Shown: positions 1 through 8,499 of the stretch, one piece after another | Position numbering within the stretch: the first letter of the stretch is position 1 | How the letters are laid out: the number at the start of each line of letters is the position of its first letter | Origin: Cristatella mucedo | Taxonomy: Eukaryota > Bryozoa > Phylactolaemata > Cristatellidae | Assembly: GCA_009760855.2 (NCBI GenBank) | Contig: WPIO01000127.1 | Location: 1,086,001 to 1,097,500, forward strand | Length of the DNA: 11,500 nucleotides | Direction: 5' to 3' | Position numbers and translations under genes: made by a program | Notes under the pieces: generated by a model | Database searches by the model: none | Seen by the model: the letters and a program-made list of their open reading frames with translations, nothing else | Told to the model about the DNA's origin: nothing

Positions 1-893
1 TTTTATTTGTAGCGGCTTCTTCGAAGTACGAGTGTGCACATTTTTTTAAGTGAAGAAGGCTTAAAACTTGCCGACCGTGCCGTTAATATCTGGGGAGTGA
101 GATCTCACCATTGGCCAGCTAATCGTTTAGCGTCTCATAAATCTGCTCTGGTTCTGACCGGCACGACTCCAGTTTTCGGATGAAAAAAGAAATTGGCCCG
201 GCTTTTCTAAGCTTCCGGGTGTAGACTCTAAGGAAGTCTCTGAAATTGATTAGATCGTCACGATAACCAGACTTCTTAAATTCAAGCTTGCGCTTAACAC
301 GGCGCATCTCTTGAAGTTTTTTGTAATTTGAAAGGAGTCTCCACGATTCTGTACACGGACAGAATTCACGGGAGCATACTTGTCAAGAGCACTCGTAAGT
401 GCCGTGTCCACCTCAGTGTGGGTATCAAGGTTGTCGGTCGAGTCTGAGTGTAGTTCAGAAAGACCTACCTTACACGCAGATTAAAAGAATTTGTCTGGGT
501 CGATGCATTTTTAAGTTACGTCGCTGGACAAGCTCATCATTATCCTGTACGTTCCACGGAGCAGGATTAGTAAGCGAGATCAAGCATAGAACCGAGAGGG
601 TCACCGGGCACACAACAAGGTCAGTAGTGCAGCCATCCTTAGCGATAAAGAGATCTAGGATATGAACGCCGACGTGCCGACTTGAGTGGTATGATTAACG
701 TGCTTGACAAAACCAAAGTTCTCCAGATGGTCAAAAATGAGTGGACCTGGCCGTTGCTGGGGTTGTCAACGTGAATATTGAAGTCTCCTGCAATCAGTAA
801 GGGCCTCTCGCACCAATACTTTAGTGAAGAACATGTTTGGTGTGGTTTCGCTGCCTTCATCGTGACTAGGCACGCGACTACTTTTCGAACCAC
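1..893 (-). mobile_element. L2/CR1-like LINE fragment: end of AP endonuclease and linker to RT
   Basis: This is a broken non-LTR retrotransposon ORF read on the minus strand. Around 820-745 it encodes PLLIAGDFNIHVDNPSNG. GDFN (788-777) followed by HVD is the typical C-terminal motif of APE-type endonucleases in Jockey/CR1/L2-like LINEs. After a frameshift come the remnants NFGFVKHVNHTTQVG and LDLFIAKDG, which correspond to the usual 'HTLDLVIT' stretch. Further down, LDKYAPV (about 390-370) matches the region before the reverse transcriptase. A basic linker (MRRVKRKLEFKKSGYRDD, 307-254) then leads to FFIRKLESCRSEPEQIYETL (about 188-130), the usual link to the RT domain. The frame can be followed with stops to position 1 (LPDINGTVGKF, then AFFT), so the element continues off the left edge. 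Frameshifts and stops show it is dead. The RT catalytic motif is not in the window. The 5' limit near 893 is approximate. Class assignment is from remembered family patterns. Confidence 0.8.
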
Positions 894-989
894 GTGTACA
901 CGAGAAGCTAGTTTCCAAGATAATTCTTCAAAGGATTAATATACGCATGTATTGATTTTGTCAGCTGTTAGAGCGAATGGGAAAGTTCA

Positions 990-1105
990 TATCACATTAA
1001 CATTCAATTGCATTTCCCTTTGCCGCAAATGTAAAGCGCCTAGAGAGAGATTAAGTTCTCTGAGGGCGCTTTATCAAGTGAATTATTATTATTAATATTA
1101 TTACA
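990..1105 (+). mobile_element. LINE 3' end (short, 5'-truncated), plus strand
   Basis: About 115 bp matching the reverse complement of the 3' end of the copy at 1926-2385. The shared stretch runs from the A/T-rich ATTCAATTGCATTTCCCTTTG, through GCAAATGTAAAGCGCC and the stem-loop at 1032-1073, to GGCGCTTTATCAA and an (ATT)n tail at 1083-1103. No coding sequence remains. Such short 3' pieces are what abortive target-primed reverse transcription leaves. It lies on the opposite strand from both neighbouring LINE pieces. The left edge is uncertain by about 20 bp. Confidence 0.8.
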
Positions 1106-1925
1106 CATTCGCAAATCCAATAAATTAGCAGCTGACGGTGTTACTCCCGGTTCAGCTTAGTCAATATACCCGCTAAAGCCTCTGCCGAATATCTTCCGGT
1201 CTATTTTTTGAATGCACTGATACATGATCCCCTTCGTCATTGCCACAATATTTGTACTCAACAGGAAGTGTTTGCGACTCAAGCTGTCGGTATTGCCGTG
1301 AGCCATACCAGCTGCATGAGGTATCTCATACATGTATGATTCAAATTTTCTGACCCTTCTAGTAGGTTATCACTTTGGGTACTGAAGTATACGAAAGCAT
1401 TTCAGAGATACTTGTCAGTCCTGATCGCGAAGCTATCATCATCGAACTGCCTGAATCTTTATTTTCTGAAATCACGGACACATACTGCATAATATATTCA
1501 ACCAAAATCAGAAATTATTCTAGCCAATGTTTTACAAATTGATTTGAACTCGTATTTCAAATGTTATGTTGATCCGTCCTGTATACACCAAGTAACACAT
1601 TTTACATAGCACAAACTGATACTGGAAATGAAGCTGCACACAATTCACTAGAATGCACCTCAAAAATGTGCACGCATGTACTTCGATCTATCAAAGTCCA
1701 AAAGGTTTGGTTGGAATACAAGTCGCGTACAATGCAGATATAGGTAAATTTCTTATTTATAAATATGTTGCTTCCTGTTAACAACCCGGCTAGATGTGGT
1801 TTGCATAATCATTTTTTCTTTTGTGTGATAGTCGTCAGAACTTCTTATCAAATTTCTAACTTGTTCATTTTTTGCAAATTATCCTATTGAAATGTTCAAT
1901 TGCCGAACAAATTTCAAAATTATTT
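1106..1925. other. Unassigned A/T-rich spacer between inverted LINE ends
   Basis: No gene or known repeat is recognised in these 820 bp. All six frames are interrupted. The one longer open stretch (1784-1602, minus) encodes 60 residues without a recognisable motif. The stretch lies between two LINE 3' ends facing each other in opposite orientation. Confidence 0.5.
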
Positions 1926-2385
1926 TAATAATAATAATAATAATGCACTTGATAAAGCGCCCTCAGAGAACTCAATCTCTTTCTAGGCGCTTTACATTTG
2001 CTGCAAAGGGAAATGCAATTGAAATGGTGAGTAAAATCATGCTTGAAAAACAAACAAAAACGAAGAACATGGTTAGGGGTGACATGCACAGGGTCAGCAT
2101 GCAAATGTGGTTAGTGGCAGCATGCACAGTGTCAGCACGCATAAGCACATCAAGGACGAATCACAGGGACCCACTAAATGCTGTCCTAAATAGGTGTGTT
2201 TGTAAGCTCTTTTTAAATGTGGTCAAGTCAGGGGATGTTCTGACGCAATTCGGGAGGGAGTTCCAGACTTTGGGAGCATACGAACTAAATGTCCGGTCGC
2301 CAAAGGATTTGAGGTTTGTGCGAGGTAGTGGTAAACTGTTGGACTCCGATAAGCGGGATTTTCTTGACATTCCCCCTTAATTAAC
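1926..2385 (-). mobile_element. LINE 3' end with RT C-terminus and 3' UTR, minus strand
   Basis: A 5'-truncated LINE read from about 2385 down to 1926. It holds the last codons of the reverse-transcriptase ORF, a 3' UTR of about 215 bp, a 42-nt stem-loop (1994-1953) and an (ATT)n tail, seen as AAT repeats at 1926-1944. The 3' UTR carries an imperfect internal direct repeat of about 22 bp, with copies near 2082 and 2119, both centred on ATGCACAG-GTCAGCA. The copy at 6697-7057 shares the whole layout on the opposite strand, which confirms this as one family. The tail and stem-loop suggest an L2/CR1-type 3' end recognised by its own RT. The clade is an inference. Confidence 0.85.
2161..2370 (-). 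pseudogene. C-terminal remnant of LINE reverse transcriptase
   Basis: About 69 codons are open. The central part reads FGDRTFSSYAPKVWNSLP, followed by TFKKSLQTHLFRTAF. This is the hallmark C-terminus of many CR1/L2/Jockey-like reverse transcriptases, with its 'RSFSYAAPKLWNSLP ... FKSKLKTHLF' pattern. The RT catalytic core is absent, so only the thumb/C-terminal tail remains. The frame ends in TGA after SGSL. The copy at 6697 has CGA at that site, so either the TGA is a CpG decay mutation or the other copy lost its stop. The first codon here is not a real start. Confidence 0.8.
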
Positions 2386-2586
2386 ACGGTTGAAACTTTT
2401 AGAGTTTAACTTGAGTCTGATCTGTCTCAATTAAAAAAATACAGATGTCGGCAAACTTTTCGTACTAATGAACTATTTCAGGCGGTCTAGAAGGCGAAAT
2501 AGGCTAGAAGAAACGATGTGTCCATGGAAAAGTTTTTTATATTCAAAAATAAATTTCTATCAATGTGAAAAATGATGTTACATGTT

Positions 2587-2588
<2 letters not shown>
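2386..2588. other. Unassigned A/T-rich spacer
   Basis: A short non-coding stretch between the LINE piece and the (TA)n tract. I see no recognisable element, RNA gene or conserved motif in it. Confidence 0.5.
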
Positions 2589-2642
<54 letters not shown>

Positions 2643-2646
2643 TATA

Positions 2647-2698
<52 letters not shown>
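2589..2698. repeat. Compound microsatellite (TA)n(GA)n
   Basis: An almost pure TA tract from 2589 to about 2678, broken once by TG (about 2623) and by an AATATAATA slip (about 2645-2655), passes directly into (GA)n at 2678-2698. On the minus strand the end of the hAT transposase frame runs into it. The 'YIYIYI' and 'SLSLSL' peptides it encodes have no meaning as proteins. Confidence 0.97.
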
Positions 2699-2699
<1 letters not shown>

Positions 2700-2701
<2 letters not shown>

Positions 2702-4350
2702 GGATACAATATCTGGTTTTGTTGATGAGTTCAGCAACAGAATGTCATTAAGGTGATTGTCACTGAGCTGAGAGCACGGCTTGTTCATACAAAACTTCAT
2801 CTTGGAGAATAGCTGCTCGCAGGAGTAAGTGCTGTCAAACTTTGCGATCCCTCGCAAGACACTGGCTAACAACATTGGAAAGTGAGCATATGGCAGCTGA
2901 CTGTAGAAGTCAGTGAGAATAGAGCAAGAGGTAAACTTGGACAAGAGAACGTCCGAAGCCTGCAATGCAATCAACTCCAATTGCACATCAGAGGGGCGTC
3001 GTCATAAGGAGATTCAAAATGAGTGCTGATGGTCTTGAACCATTGCGAATGAGAACATCGCAGAGCATCAGAGAAGATCGAAGAGAATTCATTTCACCGG
3101 GTTGACAACTGCATTCTGTGACTGATGCAGTCTGTGACAGCACACTGATGCATTCTTCGGTGTCAACATGGGCTGAATCACACTCGGTGAGGTGATGGAA
3201 GTGGACATAGTCGCACTTAGACAGCTGTTTCTCTCATACAATCAGCTTTGCTTCGAATGCCCGCGGAATGCGGACTTCCATGTTTGTAATGAGAGCGTCA
3301 CGTCCCTGAGCTTCAGGTTAAGTTCGTTAAGGTGAGAGCTGATATCAGAGAGGAAGCCGAACCTCGTCGGAGCCAAACCTCGTCAGAGAGCTTGAACTTG
3401 TTGTGAAAGCCCTTGAGGCCCCTCTCACTGAAGAAGGAAACAATCTCGTAACTGCGGGCGAAGACAGAAGCGCTTTAAGACGTTGCCACGACTGAGCCAG
3501 CGAACCTCAGTGCGGCGAAGCAGATTCAGCCGTATCCAGCCTGTGCAGCTTTGCACGAACCTACTTCCCCACAACAGACATAATGTCGGGCATGCCTGCT
3601 GTTTTGGCACACAATGACTCCTGGTGGACGATGCAGTGCACATTGTGTATCTCCTTCGCACAACCCAGAGAGCAGCAGTGGTGGATGAGCAGCTGTGAAA
3701 GTCCCTTGGCAGATCCAACCATGGCAGGTGCACCGTCACCATAGTTACCGAGACGGCAGGTTGAAACCCGTCAAAGCAGGCAGGAGGGTAAGGAGAACAT
3801 CTTGGCGAGTTGTTATTCCCTTCACCGAGATGAGGCTGAGAAACTCCTCGACTGCCTCTAGGTGTTGCATGATGCATGCCACGCACGAAGATGGTCAGCC
3901 AGCTACCCAGTGTCCTTGATGTCACAGCTCTCATTCAAGACGACGGAGTATAAACATCAAAATTTTTTCACTTCATAGGCACAAACACTAGAAGCTAAGA
4001 CCTCCACGCGGCGAGTTACAGTGCTCGCAGACAGCGGGATTGCCTTGAAAGCGCCGCATTGCTCAGGACAAATGACATCAAAAGCAGCAAGTATACAATC
4101 CATCACAAAGTGTGCATTTGCGAATGGATGCATTTTCTTCGCAACCAATAAGGACACTTCATTGGAAGCACGAATGCGACGCCCAATGTGACGCCTCAGA
4201 AGCTTCGTTGGAGGCAGCTGAGGCGGCTCTTGAAGAGGATTGACGATTGTTGATCGTAACCGTTACTGCAAGCGAGCAGCCTCAGCCTTCCGCTCATCTG
4301 CAGTGTAGTCTCCTCGGTACTAGTGGGCGTGTTCGGCATCGAAATGACCC
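2700..4350 (-). pseudogene. Decayed hAT transposase (GTF2IRD2/ZBED-like group)
   Basis: Read from 4350 down to 2700, the segments fall in family order but in changing frames with many stops. The end of a BED-type zinc finger is HFDAEH (4346-4329). Next is an N-terminal region with RRHIGRRIRASNEVSLLVAKK, shortened here to its ends, then HPFANAHFVMDC, VICPEQ and LSASTVTRRVE (4157-3957). SVVLNESCDIKDTG (about 3945-3900) holds the first acidic residues of the RNase H-like core. VEEFLSLISVKGITT and GDGAPAMVGSAKGL (3743-3702, normally TDGAPAM) follow. Then come EIHNVHCIVHQESLCAK (C-x2-H), VRWLSRGNVLKRF, EIVSFFSERG, LSDISSHLNELNLKLR and CDYVHFHHLTEC. The C-terminal dimerisation part is VQLELIALQ, LLASVLRGIAKFDSTYSCEQ and LFSKMKF, ending in DNHLNDILLLNSSTKPDI. 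About 550 residues are represented, near family length apart from the missing finger start. No terminal inverted repeats or 8-bp target duplication were found. It is certainly non-functional. Confidence 0.9.
3360..3391. repeat. 16-bp tandem duplication inside the hAT relic
   Basis: AACCTCGTCGGAGCCA (3360-3375) is followed directly by AACCTCGTCAGAGAGC (3376-3391). The two share 10 leading bases and differ at a few later sites. On the transposase strand this falls in the 'LSDE-WL' stretch and adds residues relative to the family pattern, so it is a local slippage or duplication event that followed or helped the decay. Confidence 0.6.
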
Positions 4351-4351
4351 G

Positions 4352-5064
<713 letters not shown>

Positions 5065-5068
<4 letters not shown>

Positions 5069-5257
5069 AATAGACACCTTTTTAGCAGCTGTTGATGCAG
5101 CCTATCCTCACTCAGACAGCGAAAATTTTCCAGCGCCTCTGTGGCGAGTCCAATCGAGAGCTTAAAAAAGAGGGGAGTGTAAGGCAGTTCAACGCTTCCA
5201 ATTCTTTGGTATGAAAGTTACAAAATTAACAAAGTATCTGGAACAGCCTTACAGACG
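5065..5257. other. Unassigned spacer
   Basis: A short stretch between the GA tract and the candidate LTR. No coding capacity or recognisable repeat is seen. I could not link it to the missing N-terminus of the hAT transposase. Confidence 0.4.
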
Positions 5258-5676
5258 CGTGTGTTGTGGCGCTCCACCGGATATCGTATATCGCAGCACA
5301 GCTAGCGAGTCTAGTGCACTTTACTGTTGCTATAGCGAGCCGCAGAATGGCACGTGATCAGCCACTATTCACCGCCACTGTTAGCTTCATAGCATCTGTT
5401 GTGTGCGCCTGCTGCTTCCGCTTTTGTAATTAGCGCAGCGTCCGGCCACTAATGTATGCCCCACCTGCAGCAGGTGGTTGGAAAGTTTACTTGGCGCAGT
5501 GTCCGGCCTTTGATGTAATACTGTTGCCCGCCGCAGCTGCACTCCCCCATCGGCGCTGAGCCAGCCGGCTCGCATATATGCACGTATAAGAGAATAAACT
5601 GCGAGACTCGTTAACCGCTCACGTCCGCGCTTGTGTCTCCATGAGACTCCACTAAAGCTGCCGCCGCCGGAACACA
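5258..5676 (+). mobile_element. Candidate solo LTR
   Basis: The segment starts with TGTGTT and ends with AACACA, an exact 6-bp inverted terminal repeat of the TG...CA type seen in retrotransposon LTRs. Near its right end are, in order, a TATA-like stretch (CATATATG, then GTATAAGAG at 5584-5592), a polyadenylation signal AATAAA (5593-5598) and a G/C-rich end, like a U3-R-U5 layout. Inside, a block of about 30 bp around GCGCAG(C/T)GTCCGGCC occurs twice, 61 bp apart (5433 and 5494). Against this, the flanks (GACGCG and GTAATA) show no target-site duplication, there is no second copy, and no primer-binding site or gag/pol follows. A solo or 3' LTR is possible, but these ends could also occur by chance. 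Confidence 0.4.
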
Positions 5677-5868
5677 GTAATAAATCAATAAATAAATCCT
5701 AGCTGATTGAGCAGCATCTTTTTGTATAGCGACAGAAGAGCCTTTACGGCTATCAGCACCGCTTGCAGTGGCGATAAAGGATCGCCCACCGCAGGAATCG
5801 AACCCACGACCTCGGGACCGAGGTCGTGAAAGCAACCGCCTTACCTGGTGTGCCATCACGGCTCACCA
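5677..5868 (-). mobile_element. tRNA-derived SINE, copy 1
   Basis: Read on the minus strand from about 5868. A Pol III A-box-like TGGCACACCAGG (5855-5844) is followed after about 40 bp by a perfect B box GGTTCGATTCC (5804-5794), so the head is tRNA-derived. Between them lies a perfect inverted repeat with 11-bp arms and a 2-nt centre (5828-5805), which may stand for an anticodon or variable arm. Downstream come GCGGTGGGCGATCC, a small hairpin (5789-5768), a body containing AAGGCTCTTCTGTCGC, and an A/T-rich tail of ATTT/ATTG units (5699-5679). The copy at 10785-10960 has the same order of parts. It is not a functional tRNA gene because no complete cloverleaf can be formed. Confidence 0.85.
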
Positions 5869-6690
5869 ATAATACATCGCATCGCGCCGTGTCGTGTCGT
5901 GATTTGCATTCCACGTGCGGTACGAGAAGTAAGTAAGCACTTCGTTAGCTTGCTTTTATTTGCGGATACAAGAGCTACGAACTACTGCGAGGCTCACACC
6001 GAATTGACAGTGGAAAGATAATGTCGCGTGACCTTGCAAGTACGTGACGTCATGCAAAGTTAAACTGTGAACACGCAGCACATTGATTATCCTGAGAAAG
6101 GATACGATAGTGTTGGCGGAAAGCGGAAATGCGAAAGGCTCGAGCTTCTTAATTTCATTGGCTCACAATATCTCTTCCCGTCGGTCTGTTCGTTTCGAAG
6201 ACTTGAGCAGGCTATTGCGGCACCGCACGCTCTCACAGGCGCTCAGTGGAGGGTATCTCGTATCCGTTCACGAGCAGCTGGTGCTCGACGCTTTTGTACC
6301 GATTCTCCGCCGCTGCGACGCTGCGGATGCGCGCCTTCTGGTCGCCAATCGTGAAGTCCAGAGCGGCGCCTTCATCGGTGAAGTGACACTACAGCGAGCG
6401 AACTGCGGCTACGGCGAGCAAGCTACAGCAACAGCGAGCGAATTGCGGCTACAGCGAGCGAGCCACTGGTGCAAGCCCGAGAAGTTTGCGACGCAGGCGT
6501 GTAGCGGCAATATCGGCTTTGGGGACTGATAGCTGCCCGTGGTTCTCGCACCGATCTGCGTAGCTATTGGTCAGTCACATGTCAATGCTGCTTAACTTTC
6601 ATGAACTATTATCTCGTTTGGCCTTGTGTCCTGGCTCACGTTTGGCCCATCGCCTGCATTTCTTATTAACGGCCCCTTTCATTCCCCTCG
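5869..6690. other. Unassigned mixed-composition stretch with CRE-like site
   Basis: No known gene or element is recognised. The longest open frame on the plus strand (6083-6529, about 148 codons) begins with a non-ATG codon, has no internal methionine, and its last third is made of the tandem repeat at 6391-6463. It is therefore unlikely to be a gene. A perfect TGACGTCA (6045-6052), the consensus CREB/ATF palindrome, lies at the start of the stretch and is followed by ATGCAAAG, close to an octamer motif. Without a transcript these remain sequence matches only. Confidence 0.5.
6391..6463. repeat. 40-bp tandem repeat, about 1.8 copies
   Basis: The block beginning ACAGCGAGCGAACTGCGGCT at 6391 recurs at 6431 with one change in the first 20 bases (AACTGC to AATTGC). 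The second half of each unit is itself built from ACGGCGAGCAAG or ACAGCGAGCGAG, so a shorter motif of about 20 bp (ACAGCGAGCGA) appears to have been duplicated before the 40-bp unit was. Confidence 0.8.
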
Positions 6691-6696
6691 CTGCTA

Positions 6697-7057
6697 CGTC
6701 GCCATCCCATCCTTAGTTCGTATGCTCCCAAAGCCTGGAACTCACTCCCGACTTGCTTCACGACATCTGACTTGAACACTTTTAAAAAGTAACTTGAAAC
6801 GCACATATTTATCACAGCATTTAGTGGGTCCCTGCGATTCGTCCTTTATGTGCTTATGCGTGCTGAAACTGTTACATGCTGCCGCTAACCACACTTGCAT
6901 GCTGACCCTGTGCATGTCACCCCTAACTATGTTATTCATGTTGTTTATCAAGCACGATACCACTCGCCATTCGATCGTGTTTCCTTGCAGCAAATGTAAA
7001 TCATCTAGAAAGAGATCGAGTTCTCTGAGGGCGCTTTATCAATATTATTATTATCAT
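6697..7057 (+). mobile_element. LINE 3' end, plus strand
   Basis: This is the same family as the copy at 1926-2385. The RT C-terminus is recognisable as SSYAPKAWNSLPTCFTTS (6715-6768), then TFKK, an in-frame TAA (6790-6792) and LETHIFITAFSGSL. The 3' UTR is collinear with the other copy: the blocks around TTTAGTGGGTCCCTG, TTCGTCCTT(T/G)ATGTGCTTATG and GTGCATGTCACCCCTAAC all match. The terminal stem-loop (6997-7038) is damaged on its left arm (TAAATCATC instead of TAAAGCGCC). The tail is (ATT)n at 7040-7057. The internal stop and the weakened hairpin mark it as an old, dead copy. Confidence 0.85.
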
Positions 7058-7338
7058 TATCCTCCTTTCAGGGGTCCAGTCATCCCACCCCCATTCCATC
7101 CCTCCCAGCTCATCTATATCTCCCCTCTTCCTCGCTCTCATTACTCCATCTTTTTCTGGCACTCTCATCCCTCAGAAGTATCTCTATCTCCCCATCTCTC
7201 TCTCACTCTCTTTCCATCTGTCTATCTATCTATATAGCTATCTGTCTGTCTGTCAAGCTATATATCTATCTCTCCCCTATCTCCATTAGTCTCTCTTGCA
7301 TTCTCTTTCGCGAGCCCTCCTTCTTGCCTGTCTTCCCT
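7058..7338. repeat. Pyrimidine-rich low-complexity block
   Basis: Plus-strand C/T-rich sequence with degenerate CTCTC, CATCC, (TCTA)n and (CTGT)n pieces, such as TCTATCTATCTATATAGC near 7222. It follows the LINE tail directly and leads into the TA tract. No coding function is credible. Confidence 0.8.
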
Positions 7339-7396
7339 ATATGTATATATATACATATATATATATAAATATAAATATACATATATATATATATTT
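7339..7396. repeat. (TA)n microsatellite, interrupted
   Basis: TA repeats broken by TG, CA and AAAT variants, running from 7339 to 7396. It is followed by TCTATCTGTCTC-type sequence. Confidence 0.9.
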
Positions 7397-7501
7397 CTAT
7401 CTGTCTCTCTGTGTCTCTATCTACCTCTCTTGTTATTGCCGTCTCGCTCGCTCTTCCCCTCACCATCGCTTTCTCTTTTGTAAATTTGTTGTCCCGCTAT
7501 C

Positions 7502-7629
<128 letters not shown>

Positions 7630-7729
7630 TTCGTATAACTAATTTAATGTAAGGTTCGGGTATCCTCGTCTGTAACTCCAAAAAGCCGTAAAGACCAAGC
7701 GACCAAGTTACGCAGAGAGAGAGCTTTCT

Positions 7730-7957
7730 ATGGAGGAGCACTCACAGCTAAACGCGGCTATTGGTACGCGTTCGGTAGCCAACAGACTCCGTCTAACGCA
7801 ACAAAGAGAAAGTGAAAAGCGTAGCCGAGTCAGCAGGGCAGCTGAGGTGGTTAGTAGCGTGGAAGTAGAAGCTCAGGACATGGCTGGAGAGGATGTGCCC
7901 CAGTCGGCAGCAGGAGGGTGGATGTCGTCCACTTCGTCACATCCGTCGCACGTGTAA
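7730..7957 (+). CDS. Possible small ORF, 75 residues, unknown
   Basis: It starts with a true ATG (MEEHSQLNAAIGTR) and ends at TAA. The product would be hydrophilic and rich in Ser, Glu, Arg and Ala, with a charged middle (RLTQQRESEKRSRVSR) and an acidic stretch (VEVEAQDMAGEDV), without cysteines, membrane segments or a signal peptide. I recognise no family. The base just before the start (T at -3) is not a strong Kozak context. It could be a chance frame, the start of an exon whose splice site I cannot place, or the remnant of a retroelement gag-like ORF. There is no neighbouring gene to give context. Confidence 0.15.
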   Translation: MEEHSQLNAAIGTRSVANRLRLTQQRESEKRSRVSRAAEVVSSVEVEAQDMAGEDVPQSAAGGWMSSTSSHPSHV

Positions 7958-8448
7958 TTGGTTAGAATGCAGTTGGGAGGCCATCCATCGTTTGACTCTT
8001 TTGATCTCTGCGTTCTCTTTCAGAATTAATTGAAGTACGACAAATGTATTCGCTCGACCTTTTCGATGGCGGCCAGCCGTCGAAGTCGCTCTCTCTGCGG
8101 GATCAACTTTCCGCAGCGACAGTGACCTCTGGACCTCACAGACTCTCTTATTCTTTATGGGGCCAGACCGCTCTCATGAAGTGTCTAAAAGTACGGTCAA
8201 GCCTCTATAGGTAGCATGAAAAATGGTTGCAGGTTTGATCATGAAATCCAAGAAATTTGGCCACGAGTCTTTCTCAATAAAGAAGCTGCAGTCGCGAAGC
8301 GGGTGCGTTTCAACCATTCTCTTACTGATTGGCCAACCTTTCCTCGCTGGGGCCTCAGTTATAACTTAGTTATAACTTACCAAATAAACTGCTGCTGCTT
8401 GACTATCAGCCTTTTCTATTCGGTCAACAAAAGGCCGATCTAATGGAT

Positions 8449-8499
8449 TATAAATAATAGATAATAGATAATAAATAATAGATAATGTATAATAAATAA
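8449..8499. repeat. A/T-rich 7-bp tandem repeat
   Basis: Repeats of ATAATAG and ATAATAA (TAAATAATAGATAATAG and so on) with variants. It looks like an element tail or simple slippage product. No matching element body is recognised upstream on either strand. Confidence 0.8.

Noticed and set aside
990-1994. A DNA transposon with terminal inverted repeats (the two inverted 100-bp arms)
   Set aside because: The arms are LINE 3' ends with ATT tails, and one continues into RT coding sequence; no target duplication outside the arms fits a DNA transposon.
3425-3934. 169-codon minus-strand frame as an independent gene
   Set aside because: Only VRWLSRGNVLKRF and nearby residues fit; the neighbouring transposase motifs lie in other frames over the same DNA, so it is part of the decayed hAT pseudogene.
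5794-5868. A genuine tRNA gene
   Set aside because: A B box and an A-box-like stretch are present, but no full cloverleaf forms and the sequence continues into a SINE body with a tail; a second diverged copy exists at 10785-10960.
6391-6463. CRISPR-like direct repeats
   Set aside because: There are only two adjacent copies with no spacers, in eukaryotic repeat-rich DNA.
6083-6529. 148-codon open frame on the plus strand
   Set aside because: It starts with TTG, has no internal methionine and no recognisable domain, and its end is a tandem repeat.
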